From Plutella xylostella (taxonomy: Eukaryota; Arthropoda; Insecta; Lepidoptera; Plutellidae), in the NCBI RefSeq assembly GCF_932276165.1, contig NC_063995.1, positions 6,200,001 to 6,264,000 on the forward strand: 64,000 nucleotides of DNA, given 5' to 3'. How positions within the stretch are numbered: the stretch's first letter is position 1; every line of letters starts with the position of its first letter. Shown piece by piece: positions 55,601 to 64,000 of this stretch. The translations under genes were made by a program, and so were the position numbers. Below the pieces are notes generated by a model. That model was given only the letters and a program-made list of their open reading frames with translations. It ran no database searches and was not told the origin of the DNA.

Positions 55601-57513
55601 GGCTCCAAGGCTCGTGTTTTCAGGTCTGCTAACCAAAAGGTCTTCACCCACTGTGGTGCTATTATTATGTACAGACCTTTGGCATTGTTTAGGTGGGCTA
55701 GAACACGAGGGATTAGATTGGGGGGAGGAAAGACCCAGGCCAGACGGAAGTCCCACTCTTGACTGAAGGCATTTGAGAATAGAGCTGACTGATCTTTGCA
55801 ATCTAGCGAAACGTACCTGTTGACCACGGTTGTTTCTGCGGACGCGAACAAGTCTACGTCCGGAGTGCCCCAGCGATGGAATAATCGGTTTGTTGCAGTG
55901 GGCAACAGGTGCCATTCTGACAGACGCCGTCCCCTGGACAGGTGGTCGGCGGTGCAGTTGTACCTTCCCGGAAGGTAGTGTGCTGAGAGGAGTATATGCA
56001 TCCTGTCTGTCAGCATCAACAACTTGCGGGTCAGACTTAGGAGACTCAGAGAGTGTGTTCCTCCCTCGTTCCGGATATAGGATACTAGTGTCCGATTGTC
56101 TGACTGTACTAGTATGTGAGCATTCTGAAGGCAATGCGACTGATTCCGAATCGACGCATATACCGCGAACAGCTCCTTCCAGTTCGAGTGCCACTTCTTT
56201 TGTTCTTGTGTCCAGGTTCCCGAGATCAGTGACTCGTTTAACTGGGCTCCCCATCCGGATGCAGCTGCGTCGGTTGTCAGAAAGTGAGTAAATGGTTTCT
56301 GGGCCAATAATGACTTCTTCCTGACTGCATGTCGCCACCATTTCAGATCCGCTCTTACTTGAGGTGGAACAACCAGCTTGATTCTTGTGCTGTCCTTGAA
56401 CCGCTTCATGAATATTTGGAGATAGCGGCAATGCAGACGACCTCTTGGGACCACAAAATTTGCGAAGTTCAGCTGACCTGCAATTTTTTGTGCTAGTCTT
56501 AAATTGCAAATTTGTTTTATTAGCATTTCCGAAATGGCTAATTCTAACTTTCTTGCTTTTTGTTCTGACAGGTACATTGTGTTCATCTCTGTATCCCAAG
56601 TTATCCCCAGATATTCTAGCTGACGCACTGGCTTTAGAATGGACTTTTGATAATTGATGTGCCAACCCAGGGATTCCAAGAGATTCACAACCTCCGTGGC
56701 TTGTGACATCAGCTTCTGCTGGTCCTGATGGACCAGCATATAATCGTCCAAATAAACAATTATACGATATCCCCTGGTACGCAGGATTTCCGCAATCCAG
56801 TTCGTTACTGCTGCAAATGTTCGTGGTGCTGATGCTAGGCCAAAGGGTAGGGCAGTCATCTGTAGTAGTTCTTTGTTGTAAACTAGTCTCAGGAAGCAAC
56901 GGTGGGATTCTGCGATAGGCACATGAAAATATGCGTTTGAAATATCGACCTTTATCATCCAGTCTTTCATCTGTAGGAACTCCGGTACCAATGCATGGGA
57001 TATAAGTTGGAAATGCTTTGTGCGAATAAACCTGTTGACACCCCTCAGATCGAATATTGGGCGAAGGCCACCACTGCTTTTGGGCACCGCAAACATTTTG
57101 GAGAGATAGCTTGGGCTCATCTCTAATGGTTTTTCCAATACCAGTTGTTCTTTCAATTCCTTTATTATTTTGGTCATGTCCGGTGTAATTTTTGTCTTGT
57201 AAAGAGACATTAACTCCTGAGAAGGGTAGTTGAGTGGAGGTTGTTCTGTGAATGGGATGCGAGCTCCTGATATAATTTTTAATATGAATTTGTTTGCTCC
57301 CTGTGCCCTCCAAGCTGGTAGGTAATCCTGCAAACACCCTCCTCTGAACATCTTCTTTAAATAGTCATTTTTTGTCTTTGGAACGAAAGGAACTGTTAGT
57401 CTTGAACTCTCTTTTAAATTTTCTCTGGGAATTCTTGTTTTTGTTGATACGGCTGTTGTTGTTGTGGTTGTTTGACCCACGGTGCACATGTGCATGAGCT
57501 GAAGTTGAAGCAC
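55480..57513 (-). CDS. DIRS reverse transcriptase-RNase H
   Basis: 677 residues with no stop. RT spans about 110-330: RPIFDLRGVNRFI, KVDISNAYFHVPI (first Asp 190), ALPFGLASAPRTF and the catalytic YLDD at 254-257, followed by LEYLGITWD. RNase H spans about 405-540: FLTTDAAASGWGAQL (Asp 415), WKELFAVYASI (Glu 447), VQSDNRTLVSYI (Asp 472) and NCTADHLSRG. The tail (WGTPDVDLFAS...AFSQEWDF) is the conserved DIRS segment after RNase H. It overlaps gag by about 150 bp and the recombinase frame for most of its length. The start codon is uncertain. Confidence 0.93.
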   Translation of the reverse strand: MLQLQLMHMCTVGQTTTTTTAVSTKTRIPRENLKESSRLTVPFVPKTKNDYLKKMFRGGCLQDYLPAWRAQGANKFILKIISGARIPFTEQPPLNYPSQELMSLYKTKITPDMTKIIKELKEQLVLEKPLEMSPSYLSKMFAVPKSSGGLRPIFDLRGVNRFIRTKHFQLISHALVPEFLQMKDWMIKVDISNAYFHVPIAESHRCFLRLVYNKELLQMTALPFGLASAPRTFAAVTNWIAEILRTRGYRIIVYLDDYMLVHQDQQKLMSQATEVVNLLESLGWHINYQKSILKPVRQLEYLGITWDTEMNTMYLSEQKARKLELAISEMLIKQICNLRLAQKIAGQLNFANFVVPRGRLHCRYLQIFMKRFKDSTRIKLVVPPQVRADLKWWRHAVRKKSLLAQKPFTHFLTTDAAASGWGAQLNESLISGTWTQEQKKWHSNWKELFAVYASIRNQSHCLQNAHILVQSDNRTLVSYIRNEGGTHSLSLLSLTRKLLMLTDRMHILLSAHYLPGRYNCTADHLSRGRRLSEWHLLPTATNRLFHRWGTPDVDLFASAETTVVNRYVSLDCKDQSALFSNAFSQEWDFRLAWVFPPPNLIPRVLAHLNNAKGLYIIIAPQWVKTFWLADLKTRALEPPVTIQNLAESLVDTATGLPPSQVHQLNLQAWLVGGGANK

Positions 57514-58597
57514 GGGTTGGGTGTGTCTGGTGAGAAGTTGAGGCAGCAGGCCTTTTCTCTTTTAAGTAGGCTGGAGTGTTAAGCCATACACTTGATCCAC
57601 CAAGCGATTGGATTACTGGAAGCAAAGCCTCTCTATGGAATAGGTTCTCAGCACTGGGAGGGATTTGTCTCAATGTGGCTTTCAGATTGTGATTACTAAT
57701 TTCTTTCAAAATACGATCCCGTCTCCCTTCAATGCATTCAGCCCTCTTCCCACAAATAACTTGCATTGTGGTTTCCGAATTTTTGTAAATCGATGTCCCA
57801 GGACCAAATGTGGAAGATATTTTCTCGAATAGGGTGTTACCATTCACATTATCGGGGTTGGCCGAGGCCCAGTCAATCAAAGATTGAAGGCCACACTGAA
57901 GCAACTGCCTATGTTCAAGCACAGCATTTGACAATCCAGCTAAGAGTTCTTCTGTTGATGCCAGATAGTCCTTCTTACTGTTAAAGTGACACATTTCATT
58001 ATTAACCTTCAATCCCATAAATCCTGGAGTTGCCAAAAAAGATTGTAAGGCTCTTTTGTATCTAATACCTTGCCAAGCTGGAGAATTGAACTGTTGTAGT
58101 TTGCATATTTCTTCTAGACGCCCTTTATCTGCCTGAGGCAGTATTGACTTCTCATCCAAGTCAATTTCTAGCTTCCCAAGAGATAAACAATGGGAGGGCT
58201 GCGTATTCGGGTTCTTTAGGTATGCTGACTGTGATGTCGACGGTGTATTGACAGCTTGGGATTGCTGTTGTTGCAATAAGAGTGGTAAACGCGTTAAATA
58301 TTCAGTCATTTGTCCAACCTGACTTATTAAATTGTCAACTCTCGGATCCGAAATAGAAGGTGGCTTGCTTACCTTCCTTCGCTTGTTCGGAGGAGGCGAG
58401 GCGATTCCCTCCTCTTCCCCCGAGGAAGAAGACGAGATATCAGCGAATCCCCCTTGGTTGGAAACGCTCGGCAGGGGCGACCGCATGGTTGCGGTATGCT
58501 CTCGATCCGGAGGAGCACTTTCAGCCAGAATTGACACAGATCCACAGTCACTACCACTCACACCGTCGTTTTTCGACATCACAGTCACTAATAACAC
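57365..58597 (-). CDS. DIRS gag-like protein
   Basis: 410 residues. The N-terminus is acidic and serine-rich (DISSSSSGEEEGIASPPPNK) with a basic patch KRRKVSK that looks like a nuclear localisation signal. A helical middle follows (YKRALQSFLATPGFMGLKVN, LSNAVLEHRQLLQCGLQSLI), then a basic His/Asn/Lys-rich C-terminus (NKNKNSQRKFKREFKTNSS). No zinc knuckle. Position and composition fit the first ORF of DIRS elements, thought to bind RNA and form particles. The ATG at 58579 (MSKNDG) is a likelier start than the upstream codon. Confidence 0.8.
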   Translation of the reverse strand: MLLVTVMSKNDGVSGSDCGSVSILAESAPPDREHTATMRSPLPSVSNQGGFADISSSSSGEEEGIASPPPNKRRKVSKPPSISDPRVDNLISQVGQMTEYLTRLPLLLQQQQSQAVNTPSTSQSAYLKNPNTQPSHCLSLGKLEIDLDEKSILPQADKGRLEEICKLQQFNSPAWQGIRYKRALQSFLATPGFMGLKVNNEMCHFNSKKDYLASTEELLAGLSNAVLEHRQLLQCGLQSLIDWASANPDNVNGNTLFEKISSTFGPGTSIYKNSETTMQVICGKRAECIEGRRDRILKEISNHNLKATLRQIPPSAENLFHREALLPVIQSLGGSSVWLNTPAYLKEKRPAASTSHQTHPTRASTSAHAHVHRGSNNHNNNSRINKNKNSQRKFKREFKTNSSFRSKDKK

Positions 58598-58850
58598 ACG
58601 TTTTACTTGTTAAAACTTTATAAAAACAAAACGAAAAAACTTCAAGCACGTGAAACGGCGAAGTTCACAAAACGCTATGACAGATACGCAGTGGTGCCAA
58701 TACTGGAAAACAAAAGTTCACAGAGTTGGCGCGCTGGCTGATGACAGACAAGGTAAAATTGTACCAACTTAGCAGGGAAAAATGGTGAGTTCACATATCA
58801 TGCTTCTTCATATCGACGCTGTGTGTTTTTATGAAAACACATAATACTAA

Positions 58851-59901
58851 AATGATCAAGTTTTTTAGTATACTCATTTCACGATTTGCATAATGCCACT
58901 GTGTGTGTGAGAGCCGTGCGTATGTAGTAGTACGACTCAATACCTAAAATCGAAGAGAAGATTTTTGAAAATGCGTCCTTCGAACTGGAGTGCGGAAGTC
59001 CGTGTAGATTGACGTGTGATAGATGGAAGGACCAGACCCAGAAACCATATTATTATTAAATTCTTTATTGTCACGTCACGACCCATCACGTCTCCACTGC
59101 TGGGGCACGGGTATCCTTCCAATGAAGGAAGGGTTTTACGCCCAGTCCACCACGCTGACCTAGTGCGGGTTGGTGGACTGGGTGGGTGAAATTCTATATT
59201 ACACATAAATTTATTTGTACATAGGCGAACTTAATGCTAAAAGCATTATCTTTCAGTTAACCTTGGGCGTTGTGGAAAAATTGATAGGTAGTGCGAAAGA
59301 CAATGCGGACAGTTTAATCTTCCAGTTAAACCTTCACTAAATAACTTGAAAATAAAAGCGGAGTAAGTATAACTAACCGACCTCATGGCGCATGTAGTAA
59401 ATCTGTAGTGCCGAGTGTAGATTACAGCAACAACCCTCTAGTATTGGAGGACGTCCGTGCTTTACAGTGGAAAAAAAATACGGGCTGCGTACAGTAAAAC
59501 TATAAAGTCCTGAAAACGGAAGTGGATCCTAACTAATTGTTAAAGACCGTATTTAATCAATACATTATATTAATACGAATTCAATAGGAATTGATCATAC
59601 GTGCTGTGTTATGTTATAAATAATAAGATATAGGGTTCAATTTGAACTAAAAACTGTTTGCTTGCCTATCCCATTGGAGTAGCTGTAATGATAGGTTTTA
59701 AGTTATTAAATAAATAAATAAATATTTATTTAAAGACTTCCTTTAAAACTCCAATATCAATCGGTAGGTATTTTATTTTTATATTGTATGTAAGTAAATA
59801 ACTGGCAATGATAAAAAGTCTTTGCAAAATCGCACTCTTTATTGTTAGATCTTATAGTTCGACTGTATCTTTCTCTTCGTGTGTGTGTATATGTGACTCA
59901 C
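58851..59901. other. intron between DIRS and the receptor exon, with one LINE 3' end
   Basis: 59055-59200 on the - strand reads 'ttccttcattggaaggatac', 'ccgtgccccagcagtggaga', 'cgtgatgggtcgtgacgtga' and ends 'caataaagaatttaataata'. This is a very common lepidopteran LINE 3' end. The rest is plain. Confidence 0.55.
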
Positions 59902-60096
59902 CTTAGGCTCAAGGCGTTGGGCGCGACAATAGCCAGCTTGAGCGGGCGCAGGCGGGCGCGGCGCGTCTCGGCCACGATGCTGGGCGGCGTCTGCGTGGCC
60001 ACGTCCCTCCCGCGTCGAGGTCCCGGGTTCGAGCCCCCGTTCATGTAGCTCAGCGCGGGGTGCGAGGAGCTGATGCTGATCTTGTTGCGTTGCGCT
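59902..60096 (-). CDS. 5-HT2: 5-HT2-type serotonin receptor, third intracellular loop exon
   Basis: The exon is 195 bp between CTTCCAG and GTGAGT, with one base and then 64 codons and two bases, joining AG|G to give Arg-Phe with the TM6 exon. It encodes AQRNKISISSSHPALSYMNG, then RRGRDVATQTPPSIVAETRR and LKLAIVAPNALSL. The stretch is hydrophilic, Ser/Arg-rich and without a membrane span, as expected for the long variable loop between helices 5 and 6. The exons for helices 1-5 must lie beyond 64000 on the + coordinate side. The four exons form a consistent 3' half of the gene. Confidence 0.85.
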
Positions 60097-61662
60097 CTGG
60101 AAGGGTGAGGGTGATTAGATTGTCGCTCTTACGGTGATGGAAAACATTGTGATGAAACATCTAGATTCTAGATTGGTATCTAAAGTGCATTGTATACTCT
60201 TTTAAAAACGGCGATACGGCTCGCTACCTATCACGTGAGTACAAATGCACAGCAATTATAAGCGTGCGCTGACTACCCCTTCGGGGATTACAGTCGTGAG
60301 CATGTGTCGTGTGGATATCGATGGTGTAGTTGGATGGACGCAAATAAAAACTTCTTACTAAATGTAAATAGGTACCTACAAGTGACTAATATCCTCGGCA
60401 GGATATTGTATTTTAAAACGGATACGCTCTGAACACTTTTCGTGAATGAAACTAAATACAATTTCGAACTTTGTCGTATACATTCCTACAAAAGACAGTC
60501 AACTTAACGAACTACTGCTGAATAAGTAAAGTTTAGCAGCAACAAGTAAACACGAAACGCAGTAAACAGCATTTGGCCTAAATGCTAAACGGCTCCCAAC
60601 TGAATTGGAGTCTTCAGCACAGCCGGACTATTCATACTACTTACTGTAGTAAACCGAGTAACAAACTTAAAGATAAGACGATGAAGAGATAAGCTCCAGT
60701 CTCGCACAGCATAAATAGTTACAGTAGAGATGATCGCAATGATCGCAAGGGAAATAAATAAGTACGATGATTGAAATATGACTGACAGTCTGTACATTGC
60801 TCAAAAGCTATGCTATATTCTAATTTTTTATCCGAAAGAATTCTGAAAGTTATCAATTTTTGATATGTCAGAGATCACAAACCTTTTTTGGCTGGGTACT
60901 TTTTTCAATACGAGTCTGAACATCAGTTGTATCCGGACAGTTTTCTATATTATATTTTTAAATATTTAGAATTATGGTCTTTTCGTTAGGCGCAAAAGAA
61001 CCACGAGGACGCTTCTTTCTGAGAGAGAGAAAGACTGACTCTTGTGCTTTGTCGATGGGGCTGCTTCCCGGGAAGGGCTAGATTGTGGCTCCATAACGTT
61101 TATAAAAATCAACAAACAATCACAACGCTAAAGGTCAACAATAAAAAAAACCGGCCAAGTGTCAGTTGGACTCGCGCACTGAGGGTTCCGTACAAGTCTA
61201 CTTACCTGAGATATTTTTCCTTCGAATTTTATAATTATGTACATCTATACGAAATATCAGCTTGATATCTTTAATCGTTTCTGAGAAAAAGGGTGGTGAC
61301 AAACAGACGGAAAACAAAGTGATCCTATAAGGGCTCCTTTTTTTCTTTTGAGGTACGGAACCCTAAAAAAAGAAAAGTAACAATCGGATCAATCGTTTCC
61401 GAGATATTCGTGGACAAACATCACCAACAAGCATACAATACCTATAAACATAATCATATTATACAATTTAAAAAAATATTTGTTTTTTAGCCCTAATAGA
61501 TTGTCATATGGGAATATGGTGCAATTCCAATTATCTTACATACATACCGAACATGTTATCATGTACTTACCGAATTGCGAATCTTTTTTGAAATCGATTA
61601 AAAAGGTTTATTATCGCTGAATTTAGTAGGAAGTGATGCCATGCTAAAGAATAAAATAAAGT
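60097..61662 (-). other. intron of the serotonin receptor
   Basis: 60265-60301 ('ctgactaccccttcggggat', 'tacagtcgtgag') is the reverse of 61951-61985, a small dispersed motif. A repeat copy sits at 61141-61372. No exon seen. Confidence 0.55.
61141..61372 (+). mobile_element. short 'ccggccaagtg' family repeat
   Basis: Starts aaaaaaccggccaagtgtca with gagggttccgtac and ends ggtacggaaccctaaaa. An internally deleted relative of 24030-24598. Confidence 0.7.
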
Positions 61663-61677
61663 AATTAAAATTAATTC

Positions 61678-63945
61678 GAACGCTAAGAATAACTAACTCT
61701 CTTTCCCCATCGATTCTCGGTCCCTCAACACACATACCCAGTCGGAACTCCTCCATGATCACGCTCCTGATAAGACGCATTACTTTATTCCTTGTTACTT
61801 CTTGTGCCAAATACCCACCTAGCTCTGTTAGTCTATAAGTAGTATTGTTTAATTCGCATTGTGCAGTTTCTTGGTGTAGTTTTTTTTCCTACTTTAAGGT
61901 GATTCATCACACATACCCAGTCGGAACTCCTCCATGATGACGATGAGCTCACGACTGTAATCCCCGAAGGGGTAGTCAGAGGTGAAACGATACGAAATTA
62001 ATTTGGAACAAGATAGCTGTAAGAAAGTCCATCAAGGCTAGTCTAAATGCCGAAACTGACTATCATGTGAAAGAGTCCCTGGCATACGAATATTTCCTGT
62101 GTGAAAGAGATATCAAACGCAGTCTGAAGAAAGACAAGCGCTCCTGGGCCGATGGCATATCACGAAGAGCACAAGCCGCTGCGTCATCAGGGAACATGAA
62201 AGAACTGTATAGAGCCGCGAAACAGTTATGCAGTAGACCTATAGTCACAAAACCCATTAGAGGCAGAGACGGACATCTCCTAGTCACAGTTAAGGACCAG
62301 CTATCCAGATGGTACGAGCACTTCTCCGAAGTCTTCAAAGCTCCAGGCTCATCTGTTGAAAGCGAGGCAGAGGAATCTCAGGCACTACTCAACATTGACA
62401 CAAGGCCACCTACGAAGATTGAAATAGCAAGAGCGATACAATCACTGAAGAATGGCAAAGCACCAGGCAATGACGGAATTCCAGTAGAAGCTTTTAAAGC
62501 GAATGCTGATGTGTCTGCTGATGTCCTGTTTTCGCTCTTCCAAAAGATCTGGGAGAAAGAAGAGGTGCCAGAAAGTTGGAAAGAAGGCCTGATTATAAAA
62601 CTGCCCAAGAAAGAGGACCTGACTAACTGTGGAAACTGGAGAGGCATAAACCTGTTGCCGACATGCCTAAAAATACTGTGCAAGGTGCTATTGCACCGTA
62701 TGGCGGCTCCTATTGACGAAGGACTGCGCAAGGAGCAAGCTGGTTTCAGGGCAGGTCGATCGTGTACTGACCAAATAAACCTGTTACGTACAGTTCTGGA
62801 ACAGTGCAGCGAAATGCAGTGCGAAGTGTTTACTCTCTTCGTAGACTTTGAAAAAGCGTTCGACAGAGTGAAGTGGTCTAGCATCTGGAAAATCTTAAAG
62901 AGGAAAGGTATCCCGGAGAAAATCATATCGATGATACGATGCCTATACACAGGTTCCTCATGCAGAGTTCTGCACTGTGGCGAGCTCACTGAACCTATAC
63001 CTGTCACCGCGGGCGTCAAACAAGGCTGTTTACTATCACCCCTCCTCTTTATAACGGTTCTAGACGACGTAATGCGTAGAGCCACATGCGAATCGCAGAG
63101 AGGTCTGCCATGGACACAGGAACAGCAATTAGAGGACATCGACTTTGCAGACGATCTTTGTCTGCTATCGACTAAACGCCAACACCTGCAGTCCAAAATT
63201 GACGACCTCGCCAGAGAAGCAGAAAAGGATGGACTACGCATAAACTGCTCCAAAACTAAAGAGATGCGCCTCAACACGTCGGATGATTGCGCCGTGCATG
63301 TAAACGGGGAGGCCGTGGAGAGGGTGAACAAATTCACGTACCTCGGCAGCGTCGTGGACCCACACGGCGGAACCGAGGCCGACATCGACGCCCGCATCAA
63401 CATGGCCCGGTCAGCATTTGCGCAGCTCAAGCCCGTCTGGGACTCCTCCGTCATCGCTCGCCGCACTAAAGTTCGGATTTTCGAGTCAAACGTCAAGTCA
63501 GTACTCTTATATGGTTGCGAAACGTGGTTCGTAAGAGATGACCTAACAAGAAGGCTACAAGTGTTTGTCAACAAATGCCTTAGACAGATACTAAAGGTAT
63601 TCTGGCCGCGAACCATCTCGAATACGGAGTTATGGAGACTGACCAACCAGAGGAGAATTGACTCGGAAACCCGGCTTAAGAAGTGGAGCTGGATTGGCCA
63701 TACGCTGCGGAGATCCGAAGACCATCCACCCAAAATCGCCCTGACAAAGTGGGCTGCATCTGGCAAGCGAAAGAGGGGACGGCCAAAAACCACGTGGCGT
63801 CGCACTGTCGTGCAGGAGGCAGCCGCCCTCGGCATGAGCTGGCACGAAGTCGAAGGCGTGGCACAGGACCGGTCAAAGTGGAAATCTACACTTCGAGCCC
63901 TATGTCCCTGATTAGGGATCCCAGGACCTGATGATGATGATGATG
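61678..63945 (+). mobile_element. RTE-like LINE insertion with perfect 15-bp target duplication
   Basis: AATTAAAATTAATTC occurs at 61663-61677 and 63946-63960. The 3' end is a (TGA)n tail at 63929-63945. The reading frame starts only at 61986. The first 308 bp do not look like RTE coding sequence in the sense direction and hold motifs found elsewhere. Confidence 0.85.
61986..63911 (+). CDS. RTE-like reverse transcriptase, 5'-truncated ORF
   Basis: The frame is open from 61986; codons before the first usable start already read WNKIAVRKSIKASLNAETDY, showing 5' truncation with loss of the endonuclease. RT blocks are AIQSLKNGKAPGNDGIPVEA, IIKLPKKEDLTNCGNWRGIN, EEQAGFR-like (KEQAGFRAGRSCTDQINLLR), LFVDFEKAFDRV (first Asp), GVKQGCLLSPLLF and the catalytic DFADDLCLLS at about residue 360. 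The C-terminal part includes FTYLGSVVD, LLYGCETW, LKKWSWIGHTLRR and GRPKTTWRR. No internal stop. It most resembles the RTE/BovB group, but the clade call is from memory. The enzyme cannot be autonomous without the endonuclease. Confidence 0.9.
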   Translation, partial: NDTKLIWNKIAVRKSIKASLNAETDYHVKESLAYEYFLCERDIKRSLKKDKRSWADGISRRAQAAASSGNMKELYRAAKQLCSRPIVTKPIRGRDGHLLVTVKDQLSRWYEHFSEVFKAPGSSVESEAEESQALLNIDTRPPTKIEIARAIQSLKNGKAPGNDGIPVEAFKANADVSADVLFSLFQKIWEKEEVPESWKEGLIIKLPKKEDLTNCGNWRGINLLPTCLKILCKVLLHRMAAPIDEGLRKEQAGFRAGRSCTDQINLLRTVLEQCSEMQCEVFTLFVDFEKAFDRVKWSSIWKILKRKGIPEKIISMIRCLYTGSSCRVLHCGELTEPIPVTAGVKQGCLLSPLLFITVLDDVMRRATCESQRGLPWTQEQQLEDIDFADDLCLLSTKRQHLQSKIDDLAREAEKDGLRINCSKTKEMRLNTSDDCAVHVNGEAVERVNKFTYLGSVVDPHGGTEADIDARINMARSAFAQLKPVWDSSVIARRTKVRIFESNVKSVLLYGCETWFVRDDLTRRLQVFVNKCLRQILKVFWPRTISNTELWRLTNQRRIDSETRLKKWSWIGHTLRRSEDHPPKIALTKWAASGKRKRGRPKTTWRRTVVQEAAALGMSWHEVEGVAQDRSKWKSTLRALCP

Positions 63946-64000
63946 AATTAAAATTAATTCAATAGATTGGTTGTGAGTCGTGAACCTACTTAATATTATA

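Larger units (their letters stand above)
53758..58850 (-). mobile_element. DIRS-type tyrosine-recombinase retrotransposon, nearly complete
   Basis: gag, RT-RNase H and tyrosine recombinase frames lie in that order on the - strand, between inverted terminal repeats (53786-53957 against 58675-58845). It has no LTRs and no DDE integrase. All three frames are long and open, suggesting a recent copy. Confidence 0.9.
34329..59901 (-). other. 25.6-kb serotonin receptor intron packed with mobile elements
   Basis: Bounded by the AG before 34328 and GTGAGT after 59902 (gene sense). It contains copia, the 36234-40724 transposon, several terminal-inverted-repeat elements, satellites and DIRS. No host exon was recognised between these limits. 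Confidence 0.8.

Noticed and set aside
55425..58623. Open frames on the + strand across the DIRS element
   Set aside because: Antisense shadows of gag, RT and recombinase without matching domains.
59842..60048. + strand frame rich in Arg and Ala
   Set aside because: Antisense of the serotonin receptor loop exon.
62378..63835. A 485-codon frame antisense to the RTE-like RT
   Set aside because: Shadow frame; the sense strand carries all RT motifs.

Overview
The window looks like nuclear DNA of a lepidopteran insect (moth or butterfly). It is AT-rich, has small exons with GT-AG introns, and is crowded with repeat families typical of Lepidoptera: Tc1-like and hAT-like MITEs, CR1/jockey-like and RTE-like LINE tails, Ty1/copia and DIRS retroelements, and the 'ccggccaagtgcgag' family. 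The species assignment is inference from these repeats and from the gene families.

Three host genes are supported. (1) At 866-3482 on the + strand lie the last four exons of a sugar-type gustatory receptor; the upstream exons are outside the window. (2) At 17425-17691 on the - strand is a compact intronless gene for an 88-residue single-span protein resembling complex I subunit NDUFA3/B9. (3) From 60096 down to 22058 on the - strand are the last four exons of a 5-HT2-type serotonin receptor: the third intracellular loop (59902-60096), TM6 (34162-34328), TM7 with NPxxY (27001-27127) and the cytoplasmic tail (22058-22229). All splice phases in the two receptors are mutually consistent. I infer that the complex I-like gene and the two receptors are unrelated neighbours.

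Most of the remaining sequence is mobile DNA. 8.4-14.5 kb: simple repeats, a GC-rich minisatellite, and a 176-bp inverted pair that each carry a TATA/initiator core promoter facing inward. 17.8-19.8 kb: a hAT-like MITE with an 8-bp target duplication, holding a 1.06-kb foldback element. 29.8-34.1 kb: nested Tc1-like elements (one with a decayed transposase broken by a piggyBac-like insert), then a 5'-truncated LINE. 35.0-41.6 kb: a copia element split by a 4.5-kb transposon of uncertain family, with 4-bp target duplications and more than twenty copies of one short motif; it contains RTE remnants and a hAT MITE. 45.3-46.2 and 48.7-50.2 kb: two further terminal-inverted-repeat elements whose terminal motif recurs inside. 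52.7-53.7 kb: two adjacent ~120-bp satellite arrays. 53.8-58.9 kb: a nearly complete DIRS-type retrotransposon (gag, RT-RNase H, tyrosine recombinase, inverted ends). 61.7-63.9 kb: an RTE-like LINE with a perfect 15-bp target duplication.

The 25.6-kb intron of the serotonin receptor between 34.3 and 59.9 kb holds most of these insertions. No tRNA, rRNA or CRISPR was seen. Repeat-family names are by pattern recognition only; no database search was possible.
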